DNA of 64,000 nucleotides, taken from contig NZ_JBFUPK010000002.1 in NCBI RefSeq assembly GCF_041355105.1, positions 124,001 to 188,000 of the forward strand, in the 5' to 3' direction. Made by a program: the position numbers and the translations under genes. The number at the start of each line of letters is the position of its first letter. Within the stretch, counting starts at the first letter, position 1. The notes under the pieces were generated by a model. It searched no databases. It was not told where the DNA came from and saw only the letters and a program-made list of their open reading frames with translations. Below, one piece after another: positions 54,715-63,883 of this stretch. This stretch comes from Terriglobus sp. RCC_193. Lineage in GTDB: Bacteria > Acidobacteriota > Terriglobia > Terriglobales > Acidobacteriaceae.

Positions 54715-54778
54715 AGAATTAAGCAACGGACACCTAACCGGTGTCCGTTCTTCTTTGCAGTGTGAGAGGCTGTTGGGC

Positions 54779-55501
54779 ATGGCTCTCTTCGCAGGCACCT
54801 CCGGTTGGGCGTATGCAACGTGGAAGCCGGGATTCTACCCGGACAAGTTGCCACAGAAGCGGTTTCTGGAGCATTACGCCACGCGGCTGAACTCCGTGGA
54901 AGTGAATTACACCTTTCGCGCGCTGCCCACAGAAACACAGCTTGCCGGATGGATGGAGGCTGCGGGGCCGGAGTTCCGGTTCTCGTTCAAAGCGCCGGAG
55001 ATCATCACGCATCGCAAACGACTGAAGGAATGCGGCGACGCGGTCGACCGCTTTCTTACCGCACTGACGCCGGTTCGGAATGCTGGCAGGATGGGGGCGT
55101 TGCTGTTTCAACTGCCGCCGAACTTCAAGGTTGATGTTGCAAAGCTGGAGGACTTCCTCTCCCTGCCCCAGATGGCACATGCGGGACGTGTGTGTTTTGA
55201 GTTCCGTAATGTGTCATGGTTCGACGAGGCGACATGGAGCGTTCTGCGCCGGTTTAACGCTGCTGTGTGCATCGCGGAAAGCGAAGACCTGAAGACGCCT
55301 GAGGTCCAGACCGCCAAAGACTTTGCCTGCTACCGTCTGCGCATGGCAGGTGGGTACGACGACGTGACCATTGCCGATCAGGCCGCGAAGTTTCACGCGC
55401 TGGCCGCGGATCGCGATGTGTTTGTGTATTACAAGCACGAAGACGATCCCGCGGGGCCGCTGGCAGCAGAGGCGATGCGGCTGCAGGCGGCAGAGCTTTA
55501 G
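54779..55501 (+). CDS. DUF72 (YecE-like) protein
   Basis: The 240-residue barrel-like protein begins MALFAGTSGWAYATWKPGFYP and has LNSVEVNYTFRALPTE, GALLFQLPPNF, VCFEFRNVSW and VFVYYKHEDDPAGPLAAEAM, all typical of DUF72. The fold resembles TIM-barrel hydrolases; the function is unknown. ATG 54779 is the start of homology. Confidence 0.9.
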   Translation: MALFAGTSGWAYATWKPGFYPDKLPQKRFLEHYATRLNSVEVNYTFRALPTETQLAGWMEAAGPEFRFSFKAPEIITHRKRLKECGDAVDRFLTALTPVRNAGRMGALLFQLPPNFKVDVAKLEDFLSLPQMAHAGRVCFEFRNVSWFDEATWSVLRRFNAAVCIAESEDLKTPEVQTAKDFACYRLRMAGGYDDVTIADQAAKFHALAADRDVFVYYKHEDDPAGPLAAEAMRLQAAEL

Positions 55502-55758
55502 AAATTACCGCGAAATCCGAGGGTGCGAAGTTTGGTGCGGTTCAGCGTGGCGTGGATACCGTCGTGCGGAAAGCTGGACCATGTGCCCACCTCCGCCGCA
55601 GTGAGAGCGCGAAGCGCTTCCGATTCGTTGCGGAAACGTACGGGGCGCAGGTGACGCAGCGCGTGGTCCGGGCCGGGCGAGTCTCCGACGAGTTCCGCGT
55701 ACAGCCACAGTCCCATGCCCAACATGCGCAGTTGCAGGTGAAAGAAATGTTGCTCCAT
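55498..55758 (-). CDS. Small protein of unknown function
   Basis: An 86-residue frame (starting MEQHFFHLQLRMLGMG) lies convergent with DUF72 and overlaps it by 4 nt. It has no signal peptide or known motif. A weak GAG lies upstream. The long open frame and its fit between neighbours favour a real gene. Confidence 0.5.
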   Translation of the reverse strand: MEQHFFHLQLRMLGMGLWLYAELVGDSPGPDHALRHLRPVRFRNESEALRALTAAEVGTWSSFPHDGIHATLNRTKLRTLGFRGNF

Positions 55759-55832
55759 CCGGCTCTACCGTAACGCATCCGGTACGCTAATGCCACACGC
55801 GCCACTTTACGCATCCTAGCGTGCAGGACTTT

Positions 55833-57542
55833 ATGCAGACTTATGCTCGTCGACTTGCTCTTGTAGTTGCATTTGCTCTTCTTCCTCTTTCCGGCTGCAA
55901 ACGCACGCAACAGATCATTCATCACGCCACCAGCAGTGAGCCGGATTACACGCCGCAGATTCTTGCCGCCATTACGCCGGGGCACATGGACGGGATGAAG
56001 TATCCCGACTTCACCGACATCCAGGCGCAGGTGAACAATCTGTATGACGCGCACGACTTCGACCTGTTGTGGGTAAAGGGTGGCAAGCCCACCGCCCAGG
56101 CGGATGCGATGCTGCAGGAGTTTTCCAATGCCATGCAGCGCGGCCTGCGCCCGGAGGATTACGACTCCAGCCGATGGGACGAACGCGTGGCAAACCTGAA
56201 ATCGCCGGAGGGTGCCGCGCTGTTTGATGTGGCGCTGACCGTCAACACGATGCGGTATCTCAACGATCTGCATCAGGGCCGCACGAATCCTGCGCACTTC
56301 ACCTTTGGGGTGAAGGGTTATAACGAGAAAAAGCTCGACGTGGTCACGGTTCTCAACACGCAGATCATTGCTGCATCGGATGTGACCGCTGCAGTGGACG
56401 CGGTGGAGCCGCAGTCGCTGCAGTACAAAGCGTTGAAGACTGGGCTGAAGCACTACCTTGATCTGGTTCCGCAGGACCACATTGCACTGCTGCCAGAGAT
56501 GAATCCCTCTGCCAGGTCCATTGCGATTACGGCCGGCTATCCTGCGCTGCAGCCGTTGCAGCAGAAGCTGGCGCTGCTGGGTGATTACAGCGGTGACGCG
56601 AATGTCAGCGCTTCTTCAGCGGACCTGACAGAAGCACTGAAACACTTCCAGCATCGTCATGGTCTGAACGAAGATGGCAAACTTGGCAGCGCCACGATCG
56701 ATGCGTTGAATACACCGACCACCGCGCGGGTTACGCAGATTGCAGACACGATGGAGCGGTGGCGCTGGCTCAATGATGACTATCAGAATGCCGCCATCGT
56801 TGTGAATCTGCCGGAGTTTGAGTTACGTGCCTTTGAAGGCACCGGCAGCGAGCATCACGAGGTGTTCCGCATGAACGTGGTGGATGGCAAGAGCGATGAC
56901 GACACGCACCACACGCCCGTGATTGCAGAACAGATGAAGTACCTTGTCTTCCGTCCTTACTGGAATGTGCCGCCGTCGATTGCGCGCAAAGAGATTATTC
57001 CGCACATGCAGAAACAGCCGGGCTACCTGAGCGCGAAGAACTACGAGACAGTGGACCTGAAGGGCAACGTCGTTTCACCAAACATTGCCGCCATCGACAA
57101 GGGGACGCAGATGGTGCGGCAGAAGGCGGGCACCTCGAACTCGCTGGGACTGGTGAAATTCATGTTCCCCAACCAGTTCAACGTCTACCTGCACGATACG
57201 AATGAGAAAGCGCTGTTCGCACGCACACGCCGCGACTATTCGCATGGCTGCGTTCGTTTGCAGGATCCGCCGAAGCTGGCGAACTGGTTGCTGCGCGACA
57301 ACTCCAAGTGGGATGAAGACTCCATTGCCGATGCTATGAACGATGGGCAGGACAACAAGACGGTACTGCTGCCCAAGCCCATTCCCGTTGTCGTCTTTTA
57401 CGGCACGGCATGGAGCGACGATGGCGAGATGCACTTCTTCCGTGACATGTATGGCTATGATGACGACCTGGAGAAGACACTGAACGCCGGACGTCCTTAT
57501 CCGCAGAAGCCGATGAGGGCCGTGACGGAGAAGGACGCGTAA
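55833..57542 (+). CDS. L,D-transpeptidase lipoprotein (YcbB-like)
   Basis: The product has about 569 residues and starts with a lipoprotein signal (LALVVAFALLPLSGC). A helical scaffold domain is followed by a peptidoglycan-binding unit at about 250-300 (LTEALKHFQHRHGLNEDGKLGSATI) and a YkuD catalytic domain with the catalytic Cys at about residue 473 in SHGCVRLQDP. It would make 3-3 cross-links or attach proteins to peptidoglycan in the periplasm. ATG 55833 has AGGA close upstream; GTG 55821 is possible. Confidence 0.9.
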   Translation: MQTYARRLALVVAFALLPLSGCKRTQQIIHHATSSEPDYTPQILAAITPGHMDGMKYPDFTDIQAQVNNLYDAHDFDLLWVKGGKPTAQADAMLQEFSNAMQRGLRPEDYDSSRWDERVANLKSPEGAALFDVALTVNTMRYLNDLHQGRTNPAHFTFGVKGYNEKKLDVVTVLNTQIIAASDVTAAVDAVEPQSLQYKALKTGLKHYLDLVPQDHIALLPEMNPSARSIAITAGYPALQPLQQKLALLGDYSGDANVSASSADLTEALKHFQHRHGLNEDGKLGSATIDALNTPTTARVTQIADTMERWRWLNDDYQNAAIVVNLPEFELRAFEGTGSEHHEVFRMNVVDGKSDDDTHHTPVIAEQMKYLVFRPYWNVPPSIARKEIIPHMQKQPGYLSAKNYETVDLKGNVVSPNIAAIDKGTQMVRQKAGTSNSLGLVKFMFPNQFNVYLHDTNEKALFARTRRDYSHGCVRLQDPPKLANWLLRDNSKWDEDSIADAMNDGQDNKTVLLPKPIPVVVFYGTAWSDDGEMHFFRDMYGYDDDLEKTLNAGRPYPQKPMRAVTEKDA

Positions 57543-57599
57543 CCTGCGTGATCCTGACTCATGAAAATCCGTCGTGAGCGGAACCGCATCCCAACATGC

Positions 57600-57800
57600 C
57601 ATCATCCTGAGCGGAGTGTAGTCGAAGGACCTGCTTGCCTCTGTGCCATTACGATGCTGCCATGAAGAAATGACTTCTGCGATTGCAGCGTAGAGTCACC
57701 TTGCCCGGGAAATTGTAGTGATGAGAAAGAAAGCAGGGCCTTCGGCTACGCTCAAGATGGCGACCTTCGGTCGGAGGAGCTTCGCTTCGATACAAGGATG
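57600..57800 (+). repeat. Interspersed repeat fragments
   Basis: The pieces CATCCTGAGCGGAGTGTAGT with CGAAGGACCTGC (57603 onward) and CCTTCGGCTACGCTCAAGAT and GGAGGAGCTTCGCTTCG-type sequence (57738-57795) are typical intergenic repeats related to the family at 44384. Nothing else is seen between 57543 and 57837. Confidence 0.6.
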
Positions 57801-57837
57801 GTTACGGCTGGAATGCGGCTTCGCGATGGAGCAAAAT

Positions 57838-58392
57838 TTAGTGCTGTGCTTCTTCCAGCTTGTTGACCTGGTCAGGCGTCAGTTCTCCGCGAATCTGCAA
57901 CTGCATATGCGTGTATGCCTGCTCCAGCTCGGCACGCGCCTGTGCCGTGCGCTGAATCTCAGTGAACAGGTCGCTTTCTGAAGCGCTGTTGCTGCGCTTC
58001 AGAGAATCCAGCTTCGACTGCTGCTTTACAAACGCGTCATAGCGCTGCTGCAGCGTGTCGCGGTTCTGCGAGAAGACCTGGTCCATACGCTTCTGCTGGT
58101 TGCCGTTCAGGCCCAGCGTTTTGGCCACGCCCTTGTTGTCCCACCAGCGCCCGGAAACGCTGTTGCTACTGTTGCTGCTGTTGCCACGGGAGCCGCCGCG
58201 CATACCGCCTGAGCCATCGCCGTGCGGCATACCGCCGCCACGTATGCCGCCCATCCGGCCACCGCCACCGGGCATGCCCATGCCGCCGCCCGGACCGCCG
58301 CCCGGACCACCAGGGCCCTGGGCGTACGCTGCCGTAGCCGCCATCATCAGGCAGCCCATCAGCAGTATCCGGCTATTGCGTCCCAGCGTCAT
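57838..58392 (-). CDS. Periplasmic Spy/ZraP-like protein with a Gly/Met-rich section
   Basis: The 184-residue product has a signal peptide (ILLMGCLMMAATAAYAQ), a Gly/Pro/Met-rich low-complexity stretch (about 26-75) that may bind metal, then a helical domain (about 85-184) with LNGNQQKRMDQVF and GELTPDQVNKLEE, the LTxxQ repeats of Spy/CpxP chaperones. It lies 24 nt after the anti-sigma gene on the same strand and is the likely target or output of that envelope-stress system. Confidence 0.82.
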   Translation of the reverse strand: MTLGRNSRILLMGCLMMAATAAYAQGPGGPGGGPGGGMGMPGGGGRMGGIRGGGMPHGDGSGGMRGGSRGNSSNSSNSVSGRWWDNKGVAKTLGLNGNQQKRMDQVFSQNRDTLQQRYDAFVKQQSKLDSLKRSNSASESDLFTEIQRTAQARAELEQAYTHMQLQIRGELTPDQVNKLEEAQH

Positions 58393-58416
58393 CCATCCCT
58401 TCCAGCGAACTTCCGT

Positions 58417-58920
58417 TTACTCCACACTTCCATGATGCCGCGTTCCGGCATTCTGTGCACGCCCAAGACCAAGCGCATCCACGGGCAGCGCGCTGCCTGT
58501 GTTCAATGCGGAATCAATCGACTCCAACAGAGCGTTATCGTCTGCAAGCTGCTGCTGCGGACTAGCCTGCGCCGCGGCAGGAATTGTTCGCTGTTCCATT
58601 GCCATTTCGTCACCGGGAATGCCCGCGAAGTGCAGGACACCGACCGTAATCGACATGATGGCAACAGCGGCCATAGCCCACTGCGGAGCCGCAGCCCACA
58701 GGTGTTTACGGCGCGCGGCTGCTGCCAGCGAAGGCTGTGCGGCGCTGCGGCGCTCAGCCCATGACAGCGTCTCTGCCCGGTAGGTCGCCAGAGCGTCTTT
58801 CATCTCCGTGAGCTCTGCCGTCTCCTCCGGACCGCGATGCTGCGAGACCAGCATTTCGCAAAAAAACTCATCGCTGAGATGTTCCGAGGAATCCATCGGG
58901 TTCTGTTTATGTTCTGTCAT
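58417..58920 (-). CDS. Anti-sigma factor-like membrane protein
   Basis: The 167-residue protein has a cytosolic N-terminal part (SSEHLSDEFFCEMLVSQ; about 1-75), a membrane helix (WAMAAVAIMSITVGVLHFAG; about 95-115) and an extracytoplasmic tail. It overlaps the ECF sigma gene by 4 nt (ATGA). Size, topology and position fit an anti-sigma factor, though no zinc motif (HxxxCxxC) is present. Confidence 0.78.
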   Translation of the reverse strand: MTEHKQNPMDSSEHLSDEFFCEMLVSQHRGPEETAELTEMKDALATYRAETLSWAERRSAAQPSLAAAARRKHLWAAAPQWAMAAVAIMSITVGVLHFAGIPGDEMAMEQRTIPAAAQASPQQQLADDNALLESIDSALNTGSALPVDALGLGRAQNAGTRHHGSVE

Positions 58921-59510
58921 ACCCGTTGCCCTCCTACACGTGCCCGAACGGATTTTACCGCGCGATGCAGGTGTGTTTTCACCGTATTTACCGGCATATC
59001 CATTACTTCGGCAATTTCCGCCAGGTCCATCTCTTCGATGAAGCGAAGGAGGAAGACGGTGCGCTGGTTTGGCGAAAGTTCCTCCATTGCCTGGTGCACC
59101 TGGAGCGCCTGCTCGCGTGCCAGCAACGTGCCTTCCGGGGAAGAGCCGCTGCTGCGCAGGTGGTTCGCCATTTCGCTGGCATCCACCGAGGATGCGCCAG
59201 CCTTCTTCCAGAACTTGAACTTCTGCGTACGCGCATGGTCGCGGATCAGGTTCACCGCAATGCCGGTCAGCCACGTGTTCAGACTGCAATCGCCACGGAA
59301 GCCGGCACGATTGCGGTAAGCCTTCAGCAGTGCATCCTGCACGATCGTGTCTGCCAGATCCTCATCCCGCACACTGGCCATGACGAAGCGCAGCAGCCGC
59401 GGACGGTAGTTCCGCGCCAGCGTATCAATGTCGTCCAGCTCCACAGCTACGGAGACTCGTTCCCGGATTGCAAATTTCAACACGTCAGCATGAAGCAGTG
59501 TAGTCGCCAT
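58917..59510 (-). CDS. ECF RNA polymerase sigma factor
   Basis: The product has 197 residues. Region 2 shows YRPRLLRFVMASVRDEDLADTIVQDALLKAYRNRAGFRGDCSLNTWLTGIA, and region 4 shows ELSPNQRTVFLLRFIEEMDLAEIAEVMDMPVNTVKTHLHRAVKSVRA. It heads the operon sigma-anti-sigma-Spy-like and probably controls it. ATG 59510 has AGGA about 9 nt upstream. Confidence 0.93.
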   Translation of the reverse strand: MATTLLHADVLKFAIRERVSVAVELDDIDTLARNYRPRLLRFVMASVRDEDLADTIVQDALLKAYRNRAGFRGDCSLNTWLTGIAVNLIRDHARTQKFKFWKKAGASSVDASEMANHLRSSGSSPEGTLLAREQALQVHQAMEELSPNQRTVFLLRFIEEMDLAEIAEVMDMPVNTVKTHLHRAVKSVRARVGGQRV

Positions 59511-59845
59511 AGCGTCATTTCCTGTAGCGCAGATGCGGAAAACTTTCCTGTCCCGAAAATCGCTGCGGTGCAGGCATAGTGATCGCATAACGTGCGACGA
59601 GACGTTGCGGGTGTGCGAGTACAGTCCGCACTACATTTTCAGGGATGGAGCGGAAAATCGGCTCACACTTCCCTCGCTTGAACGTCACGTGACAGATAAA
59701 CGATGTCCGCATCTTCCCACCTGCACCTGAACCACTGCTTTCGCTACCAATGGCTGATTCCGGACTGCACCGTGTACAATCGAACGTGACGCACTGGAGA
59801 TAAACCCTGCGCCGCCTCTCTGGCAGCGCCTCCTGTGACTTCCGT
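59511..59845. other. Divergent promoter region between the sigma factor and tRNA-Pro
   Basis: TACAAT at 59775-59780, 66 nt before tRNA-Pro, is a possible -10. No strong -35 and no coding potential are visible. Confidence 0.4.
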
Positions 59846-59922
59846 CGGGACGTGGCTCAGCCTGGTAGAGCGCACCCTTGGGGTGGGTGAGGTCGCTAGT
59901 TCGAATCTAGTCGTCCCGACCA
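59846..59922 (+). tRNA. tRNA-Pro (anticodon GGG)
   Basis: Acceptor CGGGACG/CGTCCCG, D loop AGCCTGGTA, anticodon stem CACCC/GGGTG with loop TTGGGGT (anticodon GGG) and T loop TTCGAAT. CCA is encoded. Confidence 0.96.
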
Positions 59923-60116
59923 TTACTTTCTGTGGCTTCGCGATGGTCCTATCCGACTGATAGGGCCATTTGCCTTTTGCTCCGCTTGCCAAGAGAGTCT
60001 CGGCTTTTCAGCCTGTCTTCATCTTCGTTGACTAAGATATTGCCGTATCGACACAAGCGAAGCTGCTGCCCCTTCCTCTTCCGGGACGAGCGAAGCCTTG
60101 TGCAGAAGGCAGGACG

Positions 60117-60683
60117 ATGGAAATTACCTCCCGCGGTCTTTGGACGCTGATTCACGGCATGGGCTTTGGCGCGCTGTTTCTTCTGGCGTGTTCCGCTGCC
60201 ATCTATCAGCTTTGGGGCATTTGCCGCAGCAATGGCGCTGCCCACGGCCACACGGACGCCGTGTTGAAGTGGTATCTGCTGGCCATGGCGCTGCTGGCGT
60301 GGGTCGCTGTTCTTAGCGGAACCTATGTTGTCTATCCCTGGTATCGCGCCGTTGCACCGGCCGGAGCGCATGACCTTGCGCTGTATCCGCAGCTTCTGTT
60401 GAAGTCCAGCCCCACGACGATCGGCTGGCACACGCTTGGCATGGAATGGAAAGAACACGTGGCATGGCTGAGTCCCATTGCCATGACCATGGCGGCAGCC
60501 ACATTCTTCCACTACGGCCGCGACCTGAGAGACCAACGCTATCTGCGCAGTGCCGTGTTGTGGTTCACCATTGTCGCGTTCGCTTCCGCGGCAGTGGCGG
60601 GCACATGGGGTGCCATGATCAACAAATATGCGCCCACAGTGGGTGGGCGCATCTATTCGTTCTCGCAGGCGGAGGCAAAATGA
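60117..60683 (+). CDS. Four-helix membrane protein of unknown function
   Basis: The 188-residue protein has four membrane helices (GMGFGALFLLACSAAIYQLW, WYLLAMALLAWVAVLSGTYVVYPW, a helix with WLSPIAMTMAAATFF, and AVLWFTIVAFASAAVAGTW). Several conserved-looking His and Trp residues near membrane faces (LIHGMGFG, EWKEHVAWLSP, FFHYGRDL) could bind haem. It overlaps the next gene by 4 nt. No family name is recognised. Confidence 0.75.
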   Translation: MEITSRGLWTLIHGMGFGALFLLACSAAIYQLWGICRSNGAAHGHTDAVLKWYLLAMALLAWVAVLSGTYVVYPWYRAVAPAGAHDLALYPQLLLKSSPTTIGWHTLGMEWKEHVAWLSPIAMTMAAATFFHYGRDLRDQRYLRSAVLWFTIVAFASAAVAGTWGAMINKYAPTVGGRIYSFSQAEAK

Positions 60684-61015
60684 ACTCTTCTACTTCCGAG
60701 ATCCGACCATTGCCGAATGGTGCTGGTGCCGCCGCAACGCTGGCTGCGGGAGTTGGCTCTGCCGTGCTGGGCCTGCTGACGCTCGTCAGCGACAAAAGCC
60801 CAGCCATGAAGAGTGCGCTTGTCTTCTATCGCCCCACCGGTGCTCTCTCCGGCGTCACCACAGTGTCGATTGGGGCATGGCTTGCGAGCTGGCTGCTGCT
60901 GCATTGGCTCTGGTCGAAGAAGGATGTGAACGTCAGAAAGATTGTGACCACAGCTTTTGTGTTGCTGGCCGCAAGTCTGCTGTTGACGTTCCCACCGTTT
61001 CTCGACGCATTGTAA
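60680..61015 (+). CDS. Three-helix membrane protein, partner of the preceding gene
   Basis: The 111-residue protein has three hydrophobic segments (AAATLAAGVGSAVLGLLTL, GVTTVSIGAWLASWLLLHWLW, IVTTAFVLLAASLLLTFPPF). The ATGA overlap and shared strand suggest a two-subunit membrane complex with the upstream protein. The function is unknown. Confidence 0.75.
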   Translation: MNSSTSEIRPLPNGAGAAATLAAGVGSAVLGLLTLVSDKSPAMKSALVFYRPTGALSGVTTVSIGAWLASWLLLHWLWSKKDVNVRKIVTTAFVLLAASLLLTFPPFLDAL

Positions 61016-61018
61016 GGA

Positions 61019-61573
61019 TTAGTGCTTTGCCAGTTCGCGCTCAATGGCCTGTGTCATCGCAGGCGCATCGGGCAGTGTGTCCGGCGAGAAGCGTGCCACC
61101 GGCACTCCCTCGCGGCTCACCAGGAACTTTTCAAAGTTCCAGAGAAGTTCCGGCTCCTCGTTTGGCTTCACGCCGAACTTGATCAGACCATCGACCATGC
61201 CCTGCTTGCCTTCGCCCGATGAGCTTGGCTGCGCCTCAATCATGGCTGCGTAAAGTGGATGCTTGGAAGGCCCCACGACGGTAATCTTCGAGAACATGGG
61301 GAAGTCCACGCCAAAAGTGCTGCGGCAGAACTGCTGGATTTCGTCGTTGGAACCCGGTTCCTGCCCGGCGAAATCGTTCGCGGGAAAACCGAGAACCTCA
61401 AATCCCGCATCGTGATAACGCTGGTAGGTTTTTTCCAGCGCATCGTATTGCGGTGTTAGACCGCACTTTGAGGCGACATTCACAATCAGCAGCACCTTGC
61501 CGCGATACTCGCCCAGCGTGGTAACAGTGCCATCCATGCGTGTCAGGGGAACGGAATACAGATCGAAAGCCAT
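61019..61573 (-). CDS. Glutathione peroxidase family (thiol peroxidase)
   Basis: The 184-residue enzyme reduces peroxides. The peroxidatic Cys is in NVASKCGLTPQYDALEK, and the resolving Cys is in EIQQFCRSTFGVDFPMF, so it should work with thioredoxin. The family motif FPCNQF is FPANDF here, so the third Cys is lost. The WNFEKFLV motif with the catalytic Trp and Asn is intact. It is Cys- and not selenocysteine-based. ATG 61573 starts the homology. Confidence 0.92.
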   Translation of the reverse strand: MAFDLYSVPLTRMDGTVTTLGEYRGKVLLIVNVASKCGLTPQYDALEKTYQRYHDAGFEVLGFPANDFAGQEPGSNDEIQQFCRSTFGVDFPMFSKITVVGPSKHPLYAAMIEAQPSSSGEGKQGMVDGLIKFGVKPNEEPELLWNFEKFLVSREGVPVARFSPDTLPDAPAMTQAIERELAKH

Positions 61574-61691
61574 GGCATCCAGCATAATGCCGGCGTCAGC
61601 AAATCGCCGCTCCGGCATGGGAAAACAGTGAAGTGAAACGGCGGGCGAATGCGTCCCTTCCGGGCCATTCCACCCGCCGCAAGGATTGCGA

Positions 61692-62180
61692 TTAGACAGC
61701 AGCAGCCGCCAGGGCAGACTTCTGGCGGCGCTTCTTGTAGGCAGCCAGATCGTCCTGCCACGAGCCCAGCGCAATAGCCAGAGGAGATTCCTCTTCACAA
61801 AGCGCCTGCTGCTGCAAATAGTTCACCTTTTTTCCGAACGGGGAGATGCCATTCGCTACATGCAGCGCCGAGGTAACCTCAGCCACTTCCCTGGCCGACG
61901 CCGCGGTGTCATGCCGATGAGAGACATTCTCCGGTCGGCCTTCCGGGCGGAACGAGCGAGGGAGTTCGCTCTCGTGATACTCAATGCCGGAAGCGGCCAG
62001 CGAACGCGCTGTGGCTGCCAGGGTTTCGCGTTTTGCGGCCATCTTCTTCACGGCGGCGTCCCGCAGAGTTTCATTCGCAAAAACCTCATGCTTCTGCAGG
62101 TGAATCAACTTGCGGTCGTAAAGATCAATTTCGCGATGTAGATCGCGAAGGTAGTACTTATCCTGCACAACAATGCGCAT
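61692..62180 (-). CDS. Unknown protein, mainly helical
   Basis: The 162-residue protein starts MRIVVQDKYYLRDLHREIDLYDRKLIHLQK and has charged helices with coiled-coil character in the first 65 residues, a polar middle (RPEGRPENVSHRHD), a second helical part and a basic/Ala-rich end (KKRRQKSALAAAAV). No signal peptide and no recognised family. A palindromic GC stretch after the stop (61641-61679) may terminate it. Confidence 0.6.
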   Translation of the reverse strand: MRIVVQDKYYLRDLHREIDLYDRKLIHLQKHEVFANETLRDAAVKKMAAKRETLAATARSLAASGIEYHESELPRSFRPEGRPENVSHRHDTAASAREVAEVTSALHVANGISPFGKKVNYLQQQALCEEESPLAIALGSWQDDLAAYKKRRQKSALAAAAV

Positions 62181-62357
62181 CCGGTGTGCTCCTGGCCGTG
62201 GGCCCGATGAAATTGTGTCTCCGAACATGCAGAGGAACCCGGGAGGTTCAAAATGGGGGATGGCAATCCTGCTGCATGCACACAGTCCGTAAGATGCGCA
62301 TTTCACGCTACGCGTCAGCACAGTGAAAAGGTAGCGACGCTTTCTGCTGTAAACGCG

Positions 62358-62385
62358 AAGAGGGCGACCCGAAGGCCGCCCTCTT
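62358..62385 (-). terminator. Hairpin after the cold-shock gene
   Basis: AAGAGGGCG and CGCCCTCTT form a 9-bp stem 20 nt past the cspA stop on the minus strand. The T-run is short on both sides. Confidence 0.6.
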
Positions 62386-62405
62386 TCCATCAGAAACTCT
62401 TAGAG

Positions 62406-62606
62406 TTAGACGGGCTGTACGTTCTCAGCCTGCCAGCCCTTCGGTCCCTTCACGACATTGAAGCTCACGCGCTGGCCTTCCTGCAGCGAGCGGAAACCCT
62501 GAGCCTGAATTGCCGTGTGGTGAACGAATACGTCCTCGCCGTTGTCGCGCGAGATGAATCCAAAACCCTTAGCGTCGTTGAACCACTTCACATTACCCTG
62601 TTCCAT
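62406..62606 (-). CDS. cspA: Cold-shock protein
   Basis: The 66-residue protein is a single cold-shock domain with RNP1 KGFGFIS and RNP2 VFVHHTAI, beginning [14 protein letters not shown]. It binds single-stranded RNA and DNA. ATG 62606 is the family start. The upstream 236 nt (62607-62842) are gene-free and AT-rich and probably hold a long 5' leader, as in other csp genes. Confidence 0.95.
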   Translation of the reverse strand: MEQGNVKWFNDAKGFGFISRDNGEDVFVHHTAIQAQGFRSLQEGQRVSFNVVKGPKGWQAENVQPV

Positions 62607-62842
62607 TTGCCTTGTCCCTGTCCTGATACTTCTTTTTGGTGTTTCGCTGAATCTCTCAATACGGTTTTGCAAGTGCGTTTGGGCAGGGCGAGCAAAGAAC
62701 CAAAACTGAGGGTCAAACGATTGGAAACAGCGTAGCACAAACCCTACAAAATATAGTGACTTTTTCTGAGTACATTCCGTCTAAATACAACACACCCTGA
62801 CATTTGCACCATTCTCGTTGCAAAATATCAGCGCTTTTTCCC

Positions 62843-63883
62843 TCAAAATCCGGGGACGCCAGCCGCACGGTAAATCATTTCCATGGCACGAAGGTCCGCA
62901 AGCCCATCTTCGCCGGGCGCAATTGTGTCCCGGTCTTCGCGTACCGCAGCCGCCAGCTCTTCCGCCTCCAGACGAAATTCAGGAAAATCCAACTCGCGTA
63001 CTTTGATTTCCAGGGGGCGATGGTATGCCGGGTTATGCACCGTGCCACGGATGCGATATGGGTCCTGCCAGCGGAACGCGGGCGCCATCAACGCACTGCC
63101 AAACTCACCCATAACCCGCAACGTATCAGGAATATCGCGTTCATACGAAGACGTACAGATCGCGCGAGCGCCAGAGGGGAAGACGCTGGTCCAGCGCACC
63201 TCTCGCTCCATGCCGTTTGCATCGCATGTGGCGGAAGCGTCTTCCACGGCAACAGGCTCTTCGTGCAGCAGAAAACGCGCCGCGTTCAGCGGATAAATCC
63301 CCACGTCCCATAGCGATCCACCACCAGCCAAAGTGCCCTGATCGCGCCATCCGGGCTTGAGCGGGAATCCAAATCCGCTTTCAATACGCAACGATGATTG
63401 CGGCCCGAAGGTTCCCTGTTGTATGAACTCCCGCAGACGCTTATGCGGCATCGTGTGCGGGCAACGATAGGCAAGCCCGAGCCGCACTCCGGCCTGGCGG
63501 CATGCGGCAATCATCACTTCGGCGTCTGCGGAGGTGGAAGCCATCGGCTTCTCGCACAACACGTGCTTCCCTGCCGCTGCGGCTCGTTCCGTGTATTCGC
63601 GATGCAGACACACGGGCAATGCCAGGTAGACGGCGTTTATGGCTGGATTGTCCGCGATCCGGTCAAAGTCAGCGTAAGAATAGGTGGCGTCCGCACCATA
63701 TTTCTTCGCGGTGGCAGCCGCCTTCGTGGCATCGCCACTGACCACTGCCGAGACCCGGCAGGTGAGCGAGCCCCGCAGCTCTTCCAGGAAAGGCCTGGCG
63801 ATATGCCCCAACCCCACCACGGCGAAGCCGAATTTTCCTTCAGAAACGGCTTTCGGAGTACGAAAACGATCCAGCAGACCCAT
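62843..63883 (-). CDS. Gfo/Idh/MocA family oxidoreductase, cytosolic
   Basis: The 346-residue protein has a Rossmann domain (GFAVVGLGHIARPFLEEL), the catalytic Lys in HVLCEKPMASTSADAEVM, the GGGSLWDVGIYPLNAARFL active-site segment, and a C-terminal alpha/beta domain. No signal peptide is present, unlike the members at 26401 and 28769. It resembles NADP-dependent sugar or dihydrodiol dehydrogenases. The substrate is unknown. Bases 63884-64000 hold only a possible start of a plus-strand gene (ATG at 63981), too short to judge. Confidence 0.88.
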   Translation of the reverse strand: MGLLDRFRTPKAVSEGKFGFAVVGLGHIARPFLEELRGSLTCRVSAVVSGDATKAAATAKKYGADATYSYADFDRIADNPAINAVYLALPVCLHREYTERAAAAGKHVLCEKPMASTSADAEVMIAACRQAGVRLGLAYRCPHTMPHKRLREFIQQGTFGPQSSLRIESGFGFPLKPGWRDQGTLAGGGSLWDVGIYPLNAARFLLHEEPVAVEDASATCDANGMEREVRWTSVFPSGARAICTSSYERDIPDTLRVMGEFGSALMAPAFRWQDPYRIRGTVHNPAYHRPLEIKVRELDFPEFRLEAEELAAAVREDRDTIAPGEDGLADLRAMEMIYRAAGVPGF

